64,000 nt of DNA from Bacillus marinisedimentorum (GCF_001644195.2 NZ_LWBL02000009.1:1-64000); one strand, 5' to 3'; positions 8,566-18,422 are shown, counted from the stretch's first letter. Notes: generated by a model not told the origin, from the sequence alone. Translations and numbers: made by a program.

Positions 8566-8705
8566 TCACGCCGTACCCATATAGCTGCGTTGCGGGAGTG
8601 CCCTTTTCACGCGGGACTCCGTGTTTTTCACGCCAAACTCAGCACATTTCACGGTCACTACCCCACATTTCACGCCGTACATCACAACTTTCGCGCCGGT
8701 GCATC
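8566..8705. repeat. Degenerate TTTCACGCC array 1
   Basis: TTTTTCACGCC, TTTTCACGCG, TTTTTCACGCC, ATTTCACGGT, ATTTCACGCC and CTTTCGCGCC recur at roughly 20-22 bp steps (one longer gap) with variable sequence between. No open frame is conserved. A similar array lies at 38651-38890. It is not a CRISPR because the repeated part is only about 9 bp and decays. Confidence 0.7.
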
Positions 8706-8859
8706 TGTTATGCTTTTTTCGTATTTCTTTTATACAACCCACACAGATGAAAATGAATGGTGCATGGAATTTGTTACATTAAGCCGCAGTGTTTGATTGT
8801 TTCTTTACAGGGGAATTACGTTGTAGCAAGTAGACCTGAGCAAAAAGGGGAACTTTATT

Positions 8860-9810
8860 ATGGAATATTATTTTAACAATTGGGAATGGCATAATTTTGA
8901 CAATTTAGAGGAAGCAGAAAAAGCCGCAGACTCAATGGATGATCCCCATTTGCCTGATTGGCTTGACAGAGCAAAAAATGAAGAATTTAGCGAATTCGTG
9001 TCTCAAGTTCTCTCATGGGGCGAAGAACATGCAACTGTATCCAGCCTGATTACGTATGATTATGAAGAAGACAGGGATATGCCCTGTTATATCTATGTGA
9101 CAAAGAAAAAACTGATCACAATCGGCCTGGACTTCTCGAAACTTAAAACGATCGAAAAGAAGGATACGGTAAAACAGTTTTCAAACGCCGGCTCTGCACC
9201 ACAGGGTCTTTTGCGCCTTCTCGGAGATATTTTAGAAAGCTTTCTGCTTGAGTTGCAGCCTACCGGTGATCACATCAAACGGGTACATGAAAGGGTCAGC
9301 CAGAACCGGCGTGTAAATCACCTTGAACAAATTTACAATTTCCGCTACAAATTAATGCGCTGGGCCGATTTGGAGTTGGGACTCAAAGAGCTTTACGCCA
9401 CACTTGAGGAAGCTTATCTTGACGAACTGACCGAAGAAAAAGAATATCAATTGGTGAAATCCCGTTTCAGCCGGTTTGAAATGCTTATCCACAACTTTGA
9501 AAAGGATCTTGACACCCTGCGCGAACTGAATAACGGACTGGTATCCTACCGGGCCAACGAAATCATGAAAACATTGACCGTTTTCACAGTGCTGATCACA
9601 CCGATAACTGCGCTTGGCGCATTGTGGGGGATGAACTTTAAATATATGCCTGAACTGGACGAGAAGTGGGGGTATTGGGCATCTCTGAGTTTGATGGCAA
9701 TCATTTCTACAATCATCTTTTTGTGGCTTAAGAAAAAAGGCTGGACTGGCAATATTTTAAAAAATAAAGACAAAAAACCAAAAAAGTTTTCTTTTTTTGA
9801 TGATAAGTAG
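8860..9810 (+). CDS. corA: CorA-family magnesium/divalent cation transporter
   Basis: A 316-aa membrane transporter for Mg2+ (possibly Co2+/Ni2+). The long cytosolic N-terminal alpha/beta and helical domain is followed by two C-terminal membrane helices (about 236-256 and 272-290), with the diagnostic GMN motif at the end of the first (LWGMNFKYMPEL). It resembles the YfjQ branch of B. subtilis. AAAAGGGGA precedes the ATG. Single gene; no M-box or other riboswitch is visible upstream, unlike many mgtE genes. Confidence 0.9.
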   Translation: MEYYFNNWEWHNFDNLEEAEKAADSMDDPHLPDWLDRAKNEEFSEFVSQVLSWGEEHATVSSLITYDYEEDRDMPCYIYVTKKKLITIGLDFSKLKTIEKKDTVKQFSNAGSAPQGLLRLLGDILESFLLELQPTGDHIKRVHERVSQNRRVNHLEQIYNFRYKLMRWADLELGLKELYATLEEAYLDELTEEKEYQLVKSRFSRFEMLIHNFEKDLDTLRELNNGLVSYRANEIMKTLTVFTVLITPITALGALWGMNFKYMPELDEKWGYWASLSLMAIISTIIFLWLKKKGWTGNILKNKDKKPKKFSFFDDK

Positions 9811-9919
9811 ATACCCTGCCTGAACATACTAACGGGTGCGGTTTTGAACAAAGGTACAAAATAGAACGGAAAACAACAGTAGTTTCACCAACCAAATCCG
9901 TATGATGAAGAACATAGAA

Positions 9920-9952
9920 AAACGCTCCTAGTGTAAAAAACTTGGAGCGTTT
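9920..9952 (+). terminator. Hairpin downstream of corA
   Basis: AAACGCTCC pairs with GGAGCGTTT around an A-rich loop; the U-tract is short, so strength is uncertain. Confidence 0.6.
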
Positions 9953-10176
9953 CTGTAAATTGTCTGATTCGAATTGCTTTTATTCAGCCTACTGATTTGG
10001 ACAAAAACAATCAATCCTGCCGCCCATTGTTTTGTAAAATGAAGTGGATTCACTGTTACCGATAAGATCCGGTTGGTGTTATTCTTGCCTTTATCAATAT
10101 GTTTTAGGCACTTATTTGAAATATAGTTGACATCAGTTTTTCTTAAATGTCCGTACATAAAAACTGTCAGGGTTTG

Positions 10177-10213
10177 AAAAAAAAAAAAAAAAAACTGCAA
10201 ACTTTGTTTGCAG
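10177..10213 (-). terminator. Terminator with 18-nt U-tract
   Basis: CTGCAAAC-TTT-GTTTGCAG hairpin (10195-10213) preceded on the plus strand by 18 consecutive A (10177-10194). On the minus strand this is a classic terminator for the GGDEF/EAL transcript, leaving a 3' untranslated tail of about 190 nt. Confidence 0.75.
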
Positions 10214-10398
10214 TCACCTAAACAGGTGGAGAAAAAATGAATTACTACAGGATAATGTAAGCGTACGCTATTCATCCCGCGTTTCCCAACCTGATAAATA
10301 GAGCATTATTCTTGAAATTGAAACATTATCCAATGACTCCTGCTGTTTCCTTCATTTTTCGGAAACCAATATGAACATATTCATATTATTTAATTTAT

Positions 10399-12432
10399 TC
10401 AAGGCCGTTTCCCCGATTTATGGGTAGTGGCCGCCGTTTCCGCTTCTCTTTTCAAAAAGGCTTCGGCGTGTTTGCGTTCAAGCGGTCTGGCAAACAGATA
10501 TCCCTGTCCGTACGAACAGTCGAGATCCTGTAAAAATTGCAGCTGCTCATCTGTCTCTATCCCTTCAGCTGTAACATCAAGCCGCAAATGCCTCGCAATT
10601 GACAGAATCGCCCTGATGATTTCCCTGCTTTCACTTTTTTCTTCGATATCTTTGATGAAGGTGCGGTCAATTTTAATATGCTTGATGCCGAGGAGCCTCA
10701 AATAATTTAAGGAACTATGGCCAGTACCGAAGTCATCAATCGATACATGGACTCCAAACTCCCTCAGCTTTTCAATGACTTCAAGGGCATACTCAACATT
10801 TTTCATTGCCAGGCTTTCCGTAACTTCGAGTTCCAAAAGGGAAGGATCGAGAGCCGTTTCATTCAGTATGTCTTCCACTGTATGTATAAAATTCGGATGC
10901 TCAAGCTGTTTTATGGATATGTTAACCGCCATTTTCAATTGTTTCTTATAAACAATTTGCCAGTTTTGAAGTTCTCTTACCGCATTCCGGAGCACCCATT
11001 CGCCGATTGGAACGATATCCCCTGTTTCTTCGGCCAGCGGAATAAAAGCAACGGGGGAAATCACACCGCGTCCCGGGTGTTTCCAGCGGAGCAGGGCTTC
11101 GAACCCGGTAATCGTTCCAGAGCGCAAATCAATCTGGGGCTGGTACAGAATCCGAAATTGATTTTTCGTTAACGCATGTCTGAGATCTGTCTTTAACTCC
11201 ACAACTTTGTTGCTCTCTTTCAACATTTCTTCTGAATAGATCTGGTACTGGTTTTTACCGGAGTCTTTCGCATGATACATAGCCAAATCGGCGTACTTCA
11301 TCAAAGCGGGAGCGGTCCGCCCATGTTTCGGATAACAGGCTGCCCCCATGCTCGTTGTGATGGTAACCGTTTTCCCATCAATGCTGATGGGCAAAGTGAC
11401 CACACGGATCAATTGATCCAGTATATCATGAAGCCTTGCCTCATCCCCCGGCAGCAGGATGACAAACTCATCCCCGCCGACACGTGAAACCGTTCCCTTA
11501 TGCTTCAGTGCTTTGCTCAGCCGGATGCCCATTTGCTTCAAGACGGTATCCCCGTGCTGGTGGCCATAATAATCATTGATCATCTTGAATGAATCAAGAT
11601 CGAGGAATAGCAGGTAAAAAGGTTTCCGGCTTTTAATGGTCATTTTGATCTGATTCTGAATCGCCATCCGATTCGGCAGCCCCGTCAAAGGGTCATGATG
11701 GGCCAAAAATTCGAGTTTTTCATTATTTTCCTCGAGTTCAGCCTGCTTTTCCTTATACTGTTTTTCACCATACTTCATGGCTAAAAGAATGAGCAAAAAG
11801 ACCGTCAGCAGCTCAACAATAAAATCATCTCTGTTTTCACCCAATCCAGATGCCTCAAGCATTGTCAGGCAGGCGCCGATCACTCCGCTTGCAGCAAGGA
11901 AAGAAAAAACAGCCTGAAATGAAAGCGGTACGTTTCGCCGGTTGCGGAGCTGGTCGACCCTCACCTGTTTCAAAACCCTGACAAGGAGGAAAAACGTAAT
12001 TATATACAACAGCATACTTACGATGAGGATTTTCCATTCCCACTCGATCTCAGCATGATTGTACTCTTTTAATACATACGCAGGCAGCATCACAGTTACC
12101 GTACCATAAACAACACTCAATAAGCCCGTGTACCTTGAAGAAGAATCAACTGCCAATATTTTTCCCAAGAAATGAGTGAACACCGTATAAATCAAAAAAG
12201 AAAAAACGAAAGAAAAAATCAATTCCGGGTATACGTCAAAAAAAGCGAGCGAATGTCCGCTGGCAAGCAGCAAAAAACCGGCAGTCACCCACAGCGAAAG
12301 TGCAAGAAACAGCGCCTGTGCATATGTACACATCCATTTTTCCCGCGTCATATTCGGAAGCAGAAACACTCCGAAAATAAGCAGCATATTCATTAAAACT
12401 GCAAGAAATAAAAAGACCAGCTCATCCCCCAT
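10399..12432 (-). CDS. Membrane-bound GGDEF-EAL cyclic-di-GMP signalling protein
   Basis: 677 aa. The N-terminal 220 residues hold about seven hydrophobic helices (a membrane sensor), followed by a short coiled coil, a GGDEF diguanylate cyclase domain (about 245-400, intact signature RVGGDEF) and an EAL phosphodiesterase domain (about 415-665, intact GFEALLRWKHP plus DDFGTGHSSLNYL). Both active sites look complete, so it may make or break c-di-GMP depending on its signal. Start: ATG with GGAGG 9 nt upstream; a longer frame begins with a Cys-rich leader that lies before this ribosome site. Adjacent genes do not reveal the signal. Confidence 0.9.
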   Translation of the reverse strand: MGDELVFLFLAVLMNMLLIFGVFLLPNMTREKWMCTYAQALFLALSLWVTAGFLLLASGHSLAFFDVYPELIFSFVFSFLIYTVFTHFLGKILAVDSSSRYTGLLSVVYGTVTVMLPAYVLKEYNHAEIEWEWKILIVSMLLYIITFFLLVRVLKQVRVDQLRNRRNVPLSFQAVFSFLAASGVIGACLTMLEASGLGENRDDFIVELLTVFLLILLAMKYGEKQYKEKQAELEENNEKLEFLAHHDPLTGLPNRMAIQNQIKMTIKSRKPFYLLFLDLDSFKMINDYYGHQHGDTVLKQMGIRLSKALKHKGTVSRVGGDEFVILLPGDEARLHDILDQLIRVVTLPISIDGKTVTITTSMGAACYPKHGRTAPALMKYADLAMYHAKDSGKNQYQIYSEEMLKESNKVVELKTDLRHALTKNQFRILYQPQIDLRSGTITGFEALLRWKHPGRGVISPVAFIPLAEETGDIVPIGEWVLRNAVRELQNWQIVYKKQLKMAVNISIKQLEHPNFIHTVEDILNETALDPSLLELEVTESLAMKNVEYALEVIEKLREFGVHVSIDDFGTGHSSLNYLRLLGIKHIKIDRTFIKDIEEKSESREIIRAILSIARHLRLDVTAEGIETDEQLQFLQDLDCSYGQGYLFARPLERKHAEAFLKREAETAATTHKSGKRP

Positions 12433-12669
12433 GTTGTCAAACCTCCATTTATGCGGACACCTACTGCAAAATGGGCAATTAAACCCATTTCGATTTGAAA
12501 AAATAGCCTTCTTCTTCATGATACACCTGTTAGCAGCATCTCGTATAGGCCTATAAGACCATTTAGTAACAGTATGTAAATATTTTGCTGATATAGGATG
12601 GCTCTATTCTAAACTTTTGTTTATAATATAGACAAGTGTTTATGGGATATTTAATAAGGGGGCCCGGTC

Positions 12670-13782
12670 ATGAATGAGAACGAAAAAAAGATATTGTCGA
12701 TGATTAAAGATAACCCTTTTGTGACACAGCACCAGCTCTCAAAACAGCTCGGACTCTCCCGTTCCGCTGTCGCAGGCTATATTTCCAACCTTATGAAAAA
12801 AGGGGAAATTATCGGAAGGGCTTACGTGCCCAAGGAAGAAAGATTGATTACTTGTATCGGCGGGTCGAATGTCGACCGCAAATCATGGATTCATGGCGAC
12901 ATCCAGTGGGGCACCTCGAATCCGGTGACCAGTAAAAAGGCAAAAGGCGGCGTCGCCCGCAACGTCGCAGAAAACCTCGGCCGCCTTGGCATGCCTGTCT
13001 CTCTTTTGACTGTCGTTGGTGAAGATCCGGATGGAGAGTGGCTGCTTGACAGCTCCAAAGAACATATGGACATCAGCCCGTCGTATTCGATTCACGAAGC
13101 GGCAACCGGTTCGTATACAGCACTTCTTGACGAAAGCGGCGACATGATTGTAGCCCTGGCTGATATGGGAATTTATGACCGCATCGAGGATTCTGATATC
13201 GACAGGCGCTGGAACATCCTGGCCGCATCAAGTTTTGTCATGATCGACACGAACTTTTCAAGCGAAGTCATCAGTCATGTCATCAAACGCTGCGGCCAGA
13301 GCAACGTGCCCCTTTGCGTTGCGCCTGTTTCGGCTCCCAAAGTGAAAAAATTGCCTCATCGATTGGAAGGCATTACACTCCTGGCAGCAAATCGCGACGA
13401 GATAGAAGCGATGACGGGCATCACGCTTGAAAACGAAGAGGATTTTAAGAAGGCGGCGGCTTCCCTGTTTTCAAGAGGAGTCGAAAACGTGGTGATCACG
13501 TTTGGCAAAAAAGGGCTTTTTTATTTTGACCGCTCGGCTTCCTACGGCAGATTGCAGGCTCCTTCCCTAAAAAAAATCCGGGAAGTGACAGGGGCTGGCG
13601 ACGCCCTTGTGGCAGGCATCCTTTACGGGCTGAACAGGCACATGGATCTCGGCGAAGCGTGCCGCTACGGCATGGCTTGCTCGATTCATTCCCTGCAGAC
13701 GGAAGATACCGTCTCCCGCGATTTGAATGAGCTTTCTTTGCAGGAAACATACCAATACTATTTTGGAGGAATCAAACCATGA
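12670..13782 (+). CDS. psuK: Pseudouridine kinase with N-terminal helix-turn-helix
   Basis: A 370-aa PfkB-family sugar kinase that phosphorylates pseudouridine to pseudouridine 5'-phosphate. Residues 1-55 form a MarR/AsnC-like winged helix ([23 protein letters not shown]); the rest is a ribokinase fold with [15 protein letters not shown] and the catalytic GAGDALVAG motif near the C-terminus. The stop overlaps the next start by 4 nt (ATGA) with the glycosidase gene, so the two are translationally coupled. This HTH-kinase fusion is also seen in E. coli-type YeiC relatives. A lone start with AAGGGGGCCCGGTC upstream is acceptable. Confidence 0.9.
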   Translation: MNENEKKILSMIKDNPFVTQHQLSKQLGLSRSAVAGYISNLMKKGEIIGRAYVPKEERLITCIGGSNVDRKSWIHGDIQWGTSNPVTSKKAKGGVARNVAENLGRLGMPVSLLTVVGEDPDGEWLLDSSKEHMDISPSYSIHEAATGSYTALLDESGDMIVALADMGIYDRIEDSDIDRRWNILAASSFVMIDTNFSSEVISHVIKRCGQSNVPLCVAPVSAPKVKKLPHRLEGITLLAANRDEIEAMTGITLENEEDFKKAAASLFSRGVENVVITFGKKGLFYFDRSASYGRLQAPSLKKIREVTGAGDALVAGILYGLNRHMDLGEACRYGMACSIHSLQTEDTVSRDLNELSLQETYQYYFGGIKP

Positions 13783-14687
13783 ATATCGATTCTTATCTTT
13801 CATACTCAGAAGAAGTTGCGGCTGCACACCGTGAAAACCGCCCTATCGTAGCCCTTGAATCTACAATTATTTCGCATGGAATGCCTTATCCGCAAAATGT
13901 GGACACAGCACTTGAGGTAGAGGAAATCATCAGGCAAAACGGTGCCGTACCGGCCACCATTGCCATTCTAGACGGCAAAATAAAAATAGGTTTGTCAAAA
14001 GAAGAAATCGAGTATCTTGCGCAAGCCGATAATGTCATTAAAGCCAGCCGGCGTGACCTGCCTTACTTGCTGGCAAAGCAGAAAAACGGTGCGACGACTG
14101 TTGCCGCCACAATGATTTGTGCAGAGCTTGCCGGAATAAGTGTGTTTGCGACAGGCGGCATTGGCGGTGTCCATCGCGGTGCGGAAGAAACGATGGATAT
14201 TTCGGCAGACCTGCAGGAGTTGGCCCAGACAAATGTTGCAGTAGTATGTGCAGGCGCAAAGTCCATTTTAGATCTTGGCCTGACGCTTGAATATCTGGAA
14301 ACACACGGAGTGCCTGTCCTTGGTTACGGTACGGATACGCTGCCGGCATTTTATACAAGATCTAGCCGGCACCCGATTGACTACCGGGTGGACACCCCGG
14401 CAGAAGCGGCTGAGCTGATCAGGATCAAATGGGAACTCGGCCTTGAAGGAGGCATTGTAGTCGCCAACCCTGTGCCTGAAAAAGATGCACTCAGTGAGGA
14501 CTTCATCAGCTCGGTCATTGAAAATGCCCTTGCCGAAGCAAAGGCACGGAATATCACCGGCAAAGATGTCACACCGTTTCTCCTGAGCCGCGTAAAGGAT
14601 TTGACAGAAGGCAAAAGCCTTGAAACAAACATTGCCCTAGTCAAAAACAACGCCCAAATTGCAGCATCCATCGCTGTGAACATGTAA
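13779..14687 (+). CDS. psuG: Pseudouridine-5'-phosphate glycosidase
   Basis: A 302-aa enzyme of the YeiN/IndA family that splits pseudouridine 5'-phosphate (C-C glycosidic bond) to uracil and ribose 5-phosphate, recycling RNA breakdown products. Family motifs seen: [15 protein letters not shown] at the N-terminus, [27 protein letters not shown] and [13 protein letters not shown]. It overlaps psuK and ends at a REP-like palindrome that can terminate both it and the converging WYL gene. No pseudouridine transporter gene is visible next to it. Confidence 0.95.
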   Translation: MNIDSYLSYSEEVAAAHRENRPIVALESTIISHGMPYPQNVDTALEVEEIIRQNGAVPATIAILDGKIKIGLSKEEIEYLAQADNVIKASRRDLPYLLAKQKNGATTVAATMICAELAGISVFATGGIGGVHRGAEETMDISADLQELAQTNVAVVCAGAKSILDLGLTLEYLETHGVPVLGYGTDTLPAFYTRSSRHPIDYRVDTPAEAAELIRIKWELGLEGGIVVANPVPEKDALSEDFISSVIENALAEAKARNITGKDVTPFLLSRVKDLTEGKSLETNIALVKNNAQIAASIAVNM

Positions 14688-14761
14688 GACGGAGAGTGAT
14701 TGCCTGTCTTAGGGCGGATTTGTGCAGATGGACGAAGTTTTAAAAAAACCGTACAGAACGG

Positions 14762-14792
14762 TGCCTGGCAATTGCGACGCAATTGCCAGGCA
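14762..14792. repeat. REP-like palindrome, copy 2 (bidirectional terminator)
   Basis: Arm TGCCTGGCAATTGC, loop GAC, then its exact complement; TTTTTATT follows on the plus strand. It separates the converging psuG and WYL genes and probably terminates psuG. Confidence 0.9.
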
Positions 14793-14795
14793 TTT

Positions 14796-15791
14796 TTATT
14801 CTTCTCCGGAATACAGGCAGTGCAGTTTTTTGGTTTCTTCTGTCATTTTTTGGACAAGGGATGGCGGGGAGATTACTTTCGCTTTGCTGCCCCAGTTCAG
14901 GATCCAGCCGATCAGGCCGTCGCTCACTGATGCTTTAGCTGAAAGGATGAAATGGTCCTCATCAGCCGGACGGATATCAGCCCCCATGCCGAAGCGGTCC
15001 AATACGGGGTTGATCAAGATATTGCTGAACCGGATTTTTATCCAGTCCTCCTCCCCGCTGAACATCTGAAAGCTTTTACCTACGTAAGCGGTAATATCAA
15101 AGAGTTCTTTTTTAAAACGCTGCTCCTCTTTGACTTTCACATCGCGCATGCGGTCCACCCGGTAATGGCGCATTTCCCCTGTCTTCATGAATTTTCCGAT
15201 CAAATAATAAAAATCATTATTCCAGATCAATGCATACGGCTGGACATCATACCATCCACCATCACGATGGAGAGTGAATTCTTTGCGGGCGTTATATGTA
15301 CCGTATTGATATCTCAGATGCTTGCTGTCGGAGATGGCTGTATGGATTTTATCGATATTGAATTTAATCTGTTTATAATCAACACTTGAGGGCTGGCTGT
15401 AAATAAGCGGGCTCGGCAAGCTTTTGGCAATATGCCGGCTTGTCAAAAGCTTCAGCTTGCTGATAATCCGGTCAGTTTCATCTTCTGTTATGAACTTCGC
15501 GCTCAATACAGCATCAACGAGGAGACGAAGCTGATATGTTTCAAAGATTGGATCCTGATGGCTGTAGAGCTTCTTGCCTTTTTCACCGGTATTTTCCATC
15601 ACCTCAAAACCGGTATCGTTCAGAGCATTAATATCCCGCTTGATCGCCCGCTTATCCACTTCAAACTCTTCACCAAAAACAAGCTTCAATTTCCCAATCA
15701 GATCCTCAACAGACAGCTCATGGAGTTCATCTGTCTCGTTCAACAAAATTTCCCGTAACTCCAATATGCGATGAGATGCCGAAACAGGCAT
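14796..15791 (-). CDS. WYL-domain transcriptional regulator
   Basis: 331 aa. N-terminal DeoR/HTH_11-type winged helix (about 8-70, with DKRAIKRDINALNDTGFEV), a middle helical part, and a WYL ligand-sensing domain (about 140-220; DGGWYDVQPYALIWNNDFYYLIGKF) with a C-terminal WCX extension. Such proteins bind nucleic-acid-like ligands and control nearby or distant genes. AGAGGTGG precedes the ATG. The upstream gap is filled with a MITE-like repeat; no target operon is evident. It converges with psuG rather than sharing its transcript. Confidence 0.85.
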   Translation of the reverse strand: MPVSASHRILELREILLNETDELHELSVEDLIGKLKLVFGEEFEVDKRAIKRDINALNDTGFEVMENTGEKGKKLYSHQDPIFETYQLRLLVDAVLSAKFITEDETDRIISKLKLLTSRHIAKSLPSPLIYSQPSSVDYKQIKFNIDKIHTAISDSKHLRYQYGTYNARKEFTLHRDGGWYDVQPYALIWNNDFYYLIGKFMKTGEMRHYRVDRMRDVKVKEEQRFKKELFDITAYVGKSFQMFSGEEDWIKIRFSNILINPVLDRFGMGADIRPADEDHFILSAKASVSDGLIGWILNWGSKAKVISPPSLVQKMTEETKKLHCLYSGEE

Positions 15792-15811
15792 GGAACCACC
15801 TCTTTTTTCTA

Positions 15812-16048
15812 TTAGCTCTGTAAAACGAAGCTGTTGATTCCCACTTCAGGTGCTCACTTTCACCAATGGCACAAGTGCGGCAGCCGTTCTTGCTTCCCTC
15901 GGCTGCATAAACCTTGTCTTCTTTGCCACAGGGCGTACGTCTCCTTCTTGCAGCCGGGCCTCACCTTTCCCGCTGCTTCTGCTGGAGTCCCGCACATGCG
16001 GCTCCTATCAACAACAGCAAAATTAGCAATATGCTTTAACATAGCCTT
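15812..16048. repeat. MITE-like repeat family B, copy 2
   Basis: Left end TAGCTCTGTAAAA, right end CTTTAACATAGCCTTT, again inverted repeats. Shares GTTGATTCCCACTTCAGGTGCTC, CTTGCTTCCCTCGG, GTCTTCTTTGCC and CTCACCTTTCCCGCT-like blocks with copy 1 in the same order. It fills most of the gap between the WYL regulator and the acetamidase-type gene. Confidence 0.75.
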
Positions 16049-16232
16049 TCTACTACATGTTAATCTGATATCAATTGTATCATATTGTAAATTCAGTCCC
16101 GCTCTTCTCTTGTTTCTCCCAGTTACCTTGGCAGAAACACAAATTCCTGCAGCTCTGATGCACCCAAAATTGTATCCCTTTCCTTTTTTTAATAGACTGA
16201 TAGAGAAGGATATAAATTAAGGAGGAGACGAC

Positions 16233-17543
16233 ATGAGCGAAGCGAAACAAACGGTTTATGTGAATGAATTTACGAATGGAATTCTGGATCCGGAAGGCGG
16301 GATGCTCGGGCCTGTCAAGGACGGCGGGCATATTATCGCCAATACAACTCCTGGCTGCTGGGGACCGATGATCACCCCATGCCTGAGGGGCGGCCATGAA
16401 GTGACAAAGCCGGTTTTTGTCGAAGGAGCTGAAGTGGGCGATGCGATTGCGATCCGGCTAAAGTCAATCCAGGTCACATCCCTTGCCACATCATCCGGGA
16501 ATGACAAGCCGGTGGACGGCCGCTTCCTTGGTGATCCGTTTGTTGCGGTGAAATGTCCTGAATGCGGCACGATGTACCCGGAAACTAAAATTGAAGGTAC
16601 AGGGCCTGAAGCAATCCGCTGCAGCAATTGCGGCGCCGATATCACTCCTTTCGTGTTTACGAATGGCTACACAATCGCTTTTGATTCGAGCAGGACAATT
16701 GGTGTCACCCTGTCAAAAGAGGCAGCCGAGGAAATTGCGCTTGACGGCCGCACGTTCATGTCAACACCTGAGAACTCCGTCCAAAATCCGGTCGTGACCT
16801 TCGCTCCTCATGACCTTGTCGGAACGGTAGCCAGACTTCGTCCTTTCCTCGGACAGCTTGGAACGACTCCGAAACGGGCGCTGCCCGATTCCCACAATGC
16901 CGGGGACTTTGGCCAGTTTTTGATCGATGCCCCGCATGAATACGGCATCACTAAGGAGCAGCTTGAAGACCGGACGGATGGCCATATGGATATCAACCGG
17001 GTCCGAGAAGGGGCAATCCTGATTTGCCCTGTGAAAGTGCCGGGCGGCGGTGTTTATCTTGGTGATATGCACGCCATGCAGGGCGACGGTGAAATCGCCG
17101 GCCATACGACAGATGTCGCCGGCATTGTGAATATGCAGGTAAAAGTGCTGAAGGATCTTGATATTGAAGGTCCGATTCTGCTGCCGGCCGCCGATGATCT
17201 TCCATACCTTGCAAAACCTATTACCAAAAAAGAACGGACCCAGGCTAAAAACCTTGCTTCCCAGTGGGGTGTCCGGAAGCTTGAGGAGTCCCTGCCGATT
17301 TCCTTTATCGGAACCGGTGCCAACCTTAACGAAGCGACCGAAAACGGCTTAAAACGCGCTGCTGACCTGTTTGGCGTAACAGCACCCGAAATCATGAACC
17401 GCGCCACTATAACAGGTTCAATTGAAATCGGCCGGCATCCGGGCGTCGTCACCGTCACATTCCTGGCACCTACCCCATACCTCGACAACATCGGACTGAC
17501 CGCCTTAGTCAAAGACCAATACCGCGAACAACTCGCAGATTAG
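16233..17543 (+). CDS. Acetamidase/formamidase family hydrolase with zinc-ribbon-like insert
   Basis: A 436-aa member of the FmdA/AmdA family, which hydrolyses short amides to ammonia and the acid. Family features include ANTTPGCWGPMITP near the N-terminus, PVKVPGGGVYLGDMHAMQGDGEIAGHTTDVAG in the middle and late SFIGTGANLNEA. Residues about 109-140 contain CPECG and CSNCG, a four-cysteine pattern able to bind zinc; I cannot say how common this is in the family. TTAAGGAGGAG precedes the ATG. Substrate is unknown; amide-nitrogen supply would fit the nitrogen-catabolic genes elsewhere in the window. Confidence 0.85.
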   Translation: MSEAKQTVYVNEFTNGILDPEGGMLGPVKDGGHIIANTTPGCWGPMITPCLRGGHEVTKPVFVEGAEVGDAIAIRLKSIQVTSLATSSGNDKPVDGRFLGDPFVAVKCPECGTMYPETKIEGTGPEAIRCSNCGADITPFVFTNGYTIAFDSSRTIGVTLSKEAAEEIALDGRTFMSTPENSVQNPVVTFAPHDLVGTVARLRPFLGQLGTTPKRALPDSHNAGDFGQFLIDAPHEYGITKEQLEDRTDGHMDINRVREGAILICPVKVPGGGVYLGDMHAMQGDGEIAGHTTDVAGIVNMQVKVLKDLDIEGPILLPAADDLPYLAKPITKKERTQAKNLASQWGVRKLEESLPISFIGTGANLNEATENGLKRAADLFGVTAPEIMNRATITGSIEIGRHPGVVTVTFLAPTPYLDNIGLTALVKDQYREQLAD

Positions 17544-17562
17544 AATTGAAATACCCATCAAA

Positions 17563-17593
17563 TGCCTGGCAATTGCTTCGCAATTGCCAGGCA
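17563..17593. repeat. REP-like palindrome, copy 3 (terminator of hydrolase gene)
   Basis: Arm TGCCTGGCAATTGC, loop TTC, then the complement, followed by TTTTTTC 20 nt past the stop codon. Confidence 0.9.
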
Positions 17594-17651
17594 TTTTTTC
17601 AGCTGATTTTTTTCCATCTCAATTCATTTTTGGCAAGTTGCACAATAATTA

Positions 17652-17692
17652 CAAAGGAAGGGAGCCTGTTTCGCCCCCTCCTTTCTTTTGAT
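17652..17692 (+). terminator. Second hairpin after the hydrolase gene
   Basis: AAAGGAAGGG and CCCCTCCTTT are complementary apart from one bulge and are followed by CTTTT. Possibly a backup terminator. Confidence 0.5.
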
Positions 17693-17790
17693 GTATAGCG
17701 ATTTTAAATCGGGCCAATGATAAAGCGGTAATGTTTTAAATCTCCTGTCCTGGTAAATATATTATTATTCGGCAAAAAGGAGCGGAAAAC

Positions 17791-18357
17791 ATGAACTTAT
17801 TATGGGATTTCGATGGAACCCTATTTAATACATACCCGACTTATACAGCAATATATAAACATGTAATCGGGCCTTCAACGGATGAAAACGAAATTTACCG
17901 AAAGCTCAAAGTTTCGTTTTCTCACGCAATCCGTTACTATGCACTCACCAAAAAACAGGTCAAGGAAATCTATGATAAAATCGCTGATATTCCGGTGCAT
18001 GATCCGCAGCCTTTCCCCGGTGTCGAGGAAGTTCTCAAACGGGCCGACAAAAATCTTATCATGACACATAAGGACAGGTCCGAGGTGGAAGCCATTTTGC
18101 GGCATCACGATTGGCTTCGGTACTTCTCCGAAATTGTAACCGAAAAAGACGGCTTCCCGCGCAAACCCGATCCGGAAGCTTACCGGTATCTCCATGAAAA
18201 ATATCACCTCGACCTCGTAATCGGGGATCGTACAATTGACATTAAGCCGGCACAGGAACTGGGCATCAAAACCTGCCTGTTTCAAAACAAGGAAAAAGGC
18301 GCTGATTATTATGTAAATGACTATCGTGATTTCTTCGGTTCGGTTCCCGGTTTATAA
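17791..18357 (+). CDS. HAD-superfamily hydrolase (phosphoglycolate-phosphatase-like)
   Basis: A 188-aa haloacid-dehalogenase phosphatase. Motif I is LLWDFDGTLFNTYP (nucleophile Asp8 and acid Asp10), motif II is the IMTHKD Thr, motif III is the KPDPEAY Lys and motif IV is VIGDRTIDI. A small helical cap lies between motifs I and II. The natural substrate cannot be deduced. AAAAAGGAG stands before the ATG and a strong bidirectional terminator follows. It is not in an operon. Confidence 0.85.
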   Translation: MNLLWDFDGTLFNTYPTYTAIYKHVIGPSTDENEIYRKLKVSFSHAIRYYALTKKQVKEIYDKIADIPVHDPQPFPGVEEVLKRADKNLIMTHKDRSEVEAILRHHDWLRYFSEIVTEKDGFPRKPDPEAYRYLHEKYHLDLVIGDRTIDIKPAQELGIKTCLFQNKEKGADYYVNDYRDFFGSVPGL

Positions 18358-18369
18358 GTTTGCAAAACA

Positions 18370-18412
18370 AAAGGCAGAACGTCTCTCAACCCGAGACTGC
18401 TTCTGCCTTTTT
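18370..18412. terminator. Bidirectional terminator
   Basis: AAAGGCAGAA pairs with TTCTGCCTTT and the inner GTCTC pairs with GAGAC; A- and T-runs flank both sides, serving the converging HAD and GNAT genes. Confidence 0.85.
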
Positions 18413-18422
18413 AACCTTTGAA

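Larger units (their letters stand above)
9811..10398. other. Intergenic region with two terminators, no gene
   Basis: Contains a corA-side hairpin (9920-9952), then AT-rich DNA, then an 18-A homopolymer followed by a hairpin (10177-10213) that ends leftward transcription from the GGDEF/EAL gene about 190 nt past its stop. Open frames here run through these hairpins and lack ribosome sites. Confidence 0.6.

Noticed and set aside
8566-8705. CRISPR array
   Set aside because: The repeated part is only about 9 bp and imperfect, spacing is irregular and no cas genes are present.
9928-10275. Minus-strand open frame of 115 codons
   Set aside because: It runs through the 18-nt U-tract terminator and hairpin and has a Phe-homopolymer from the A-run; no ribosome site.
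12433-12519. Longer N-terminus for the GGDEF/EAL protein with a Cys-rich leader
   Set aside because: A good ribosome site (GGAGG) lies inside this extension, 9 nt before the internal ATG, and the leader separates poorly from the membrane domain.
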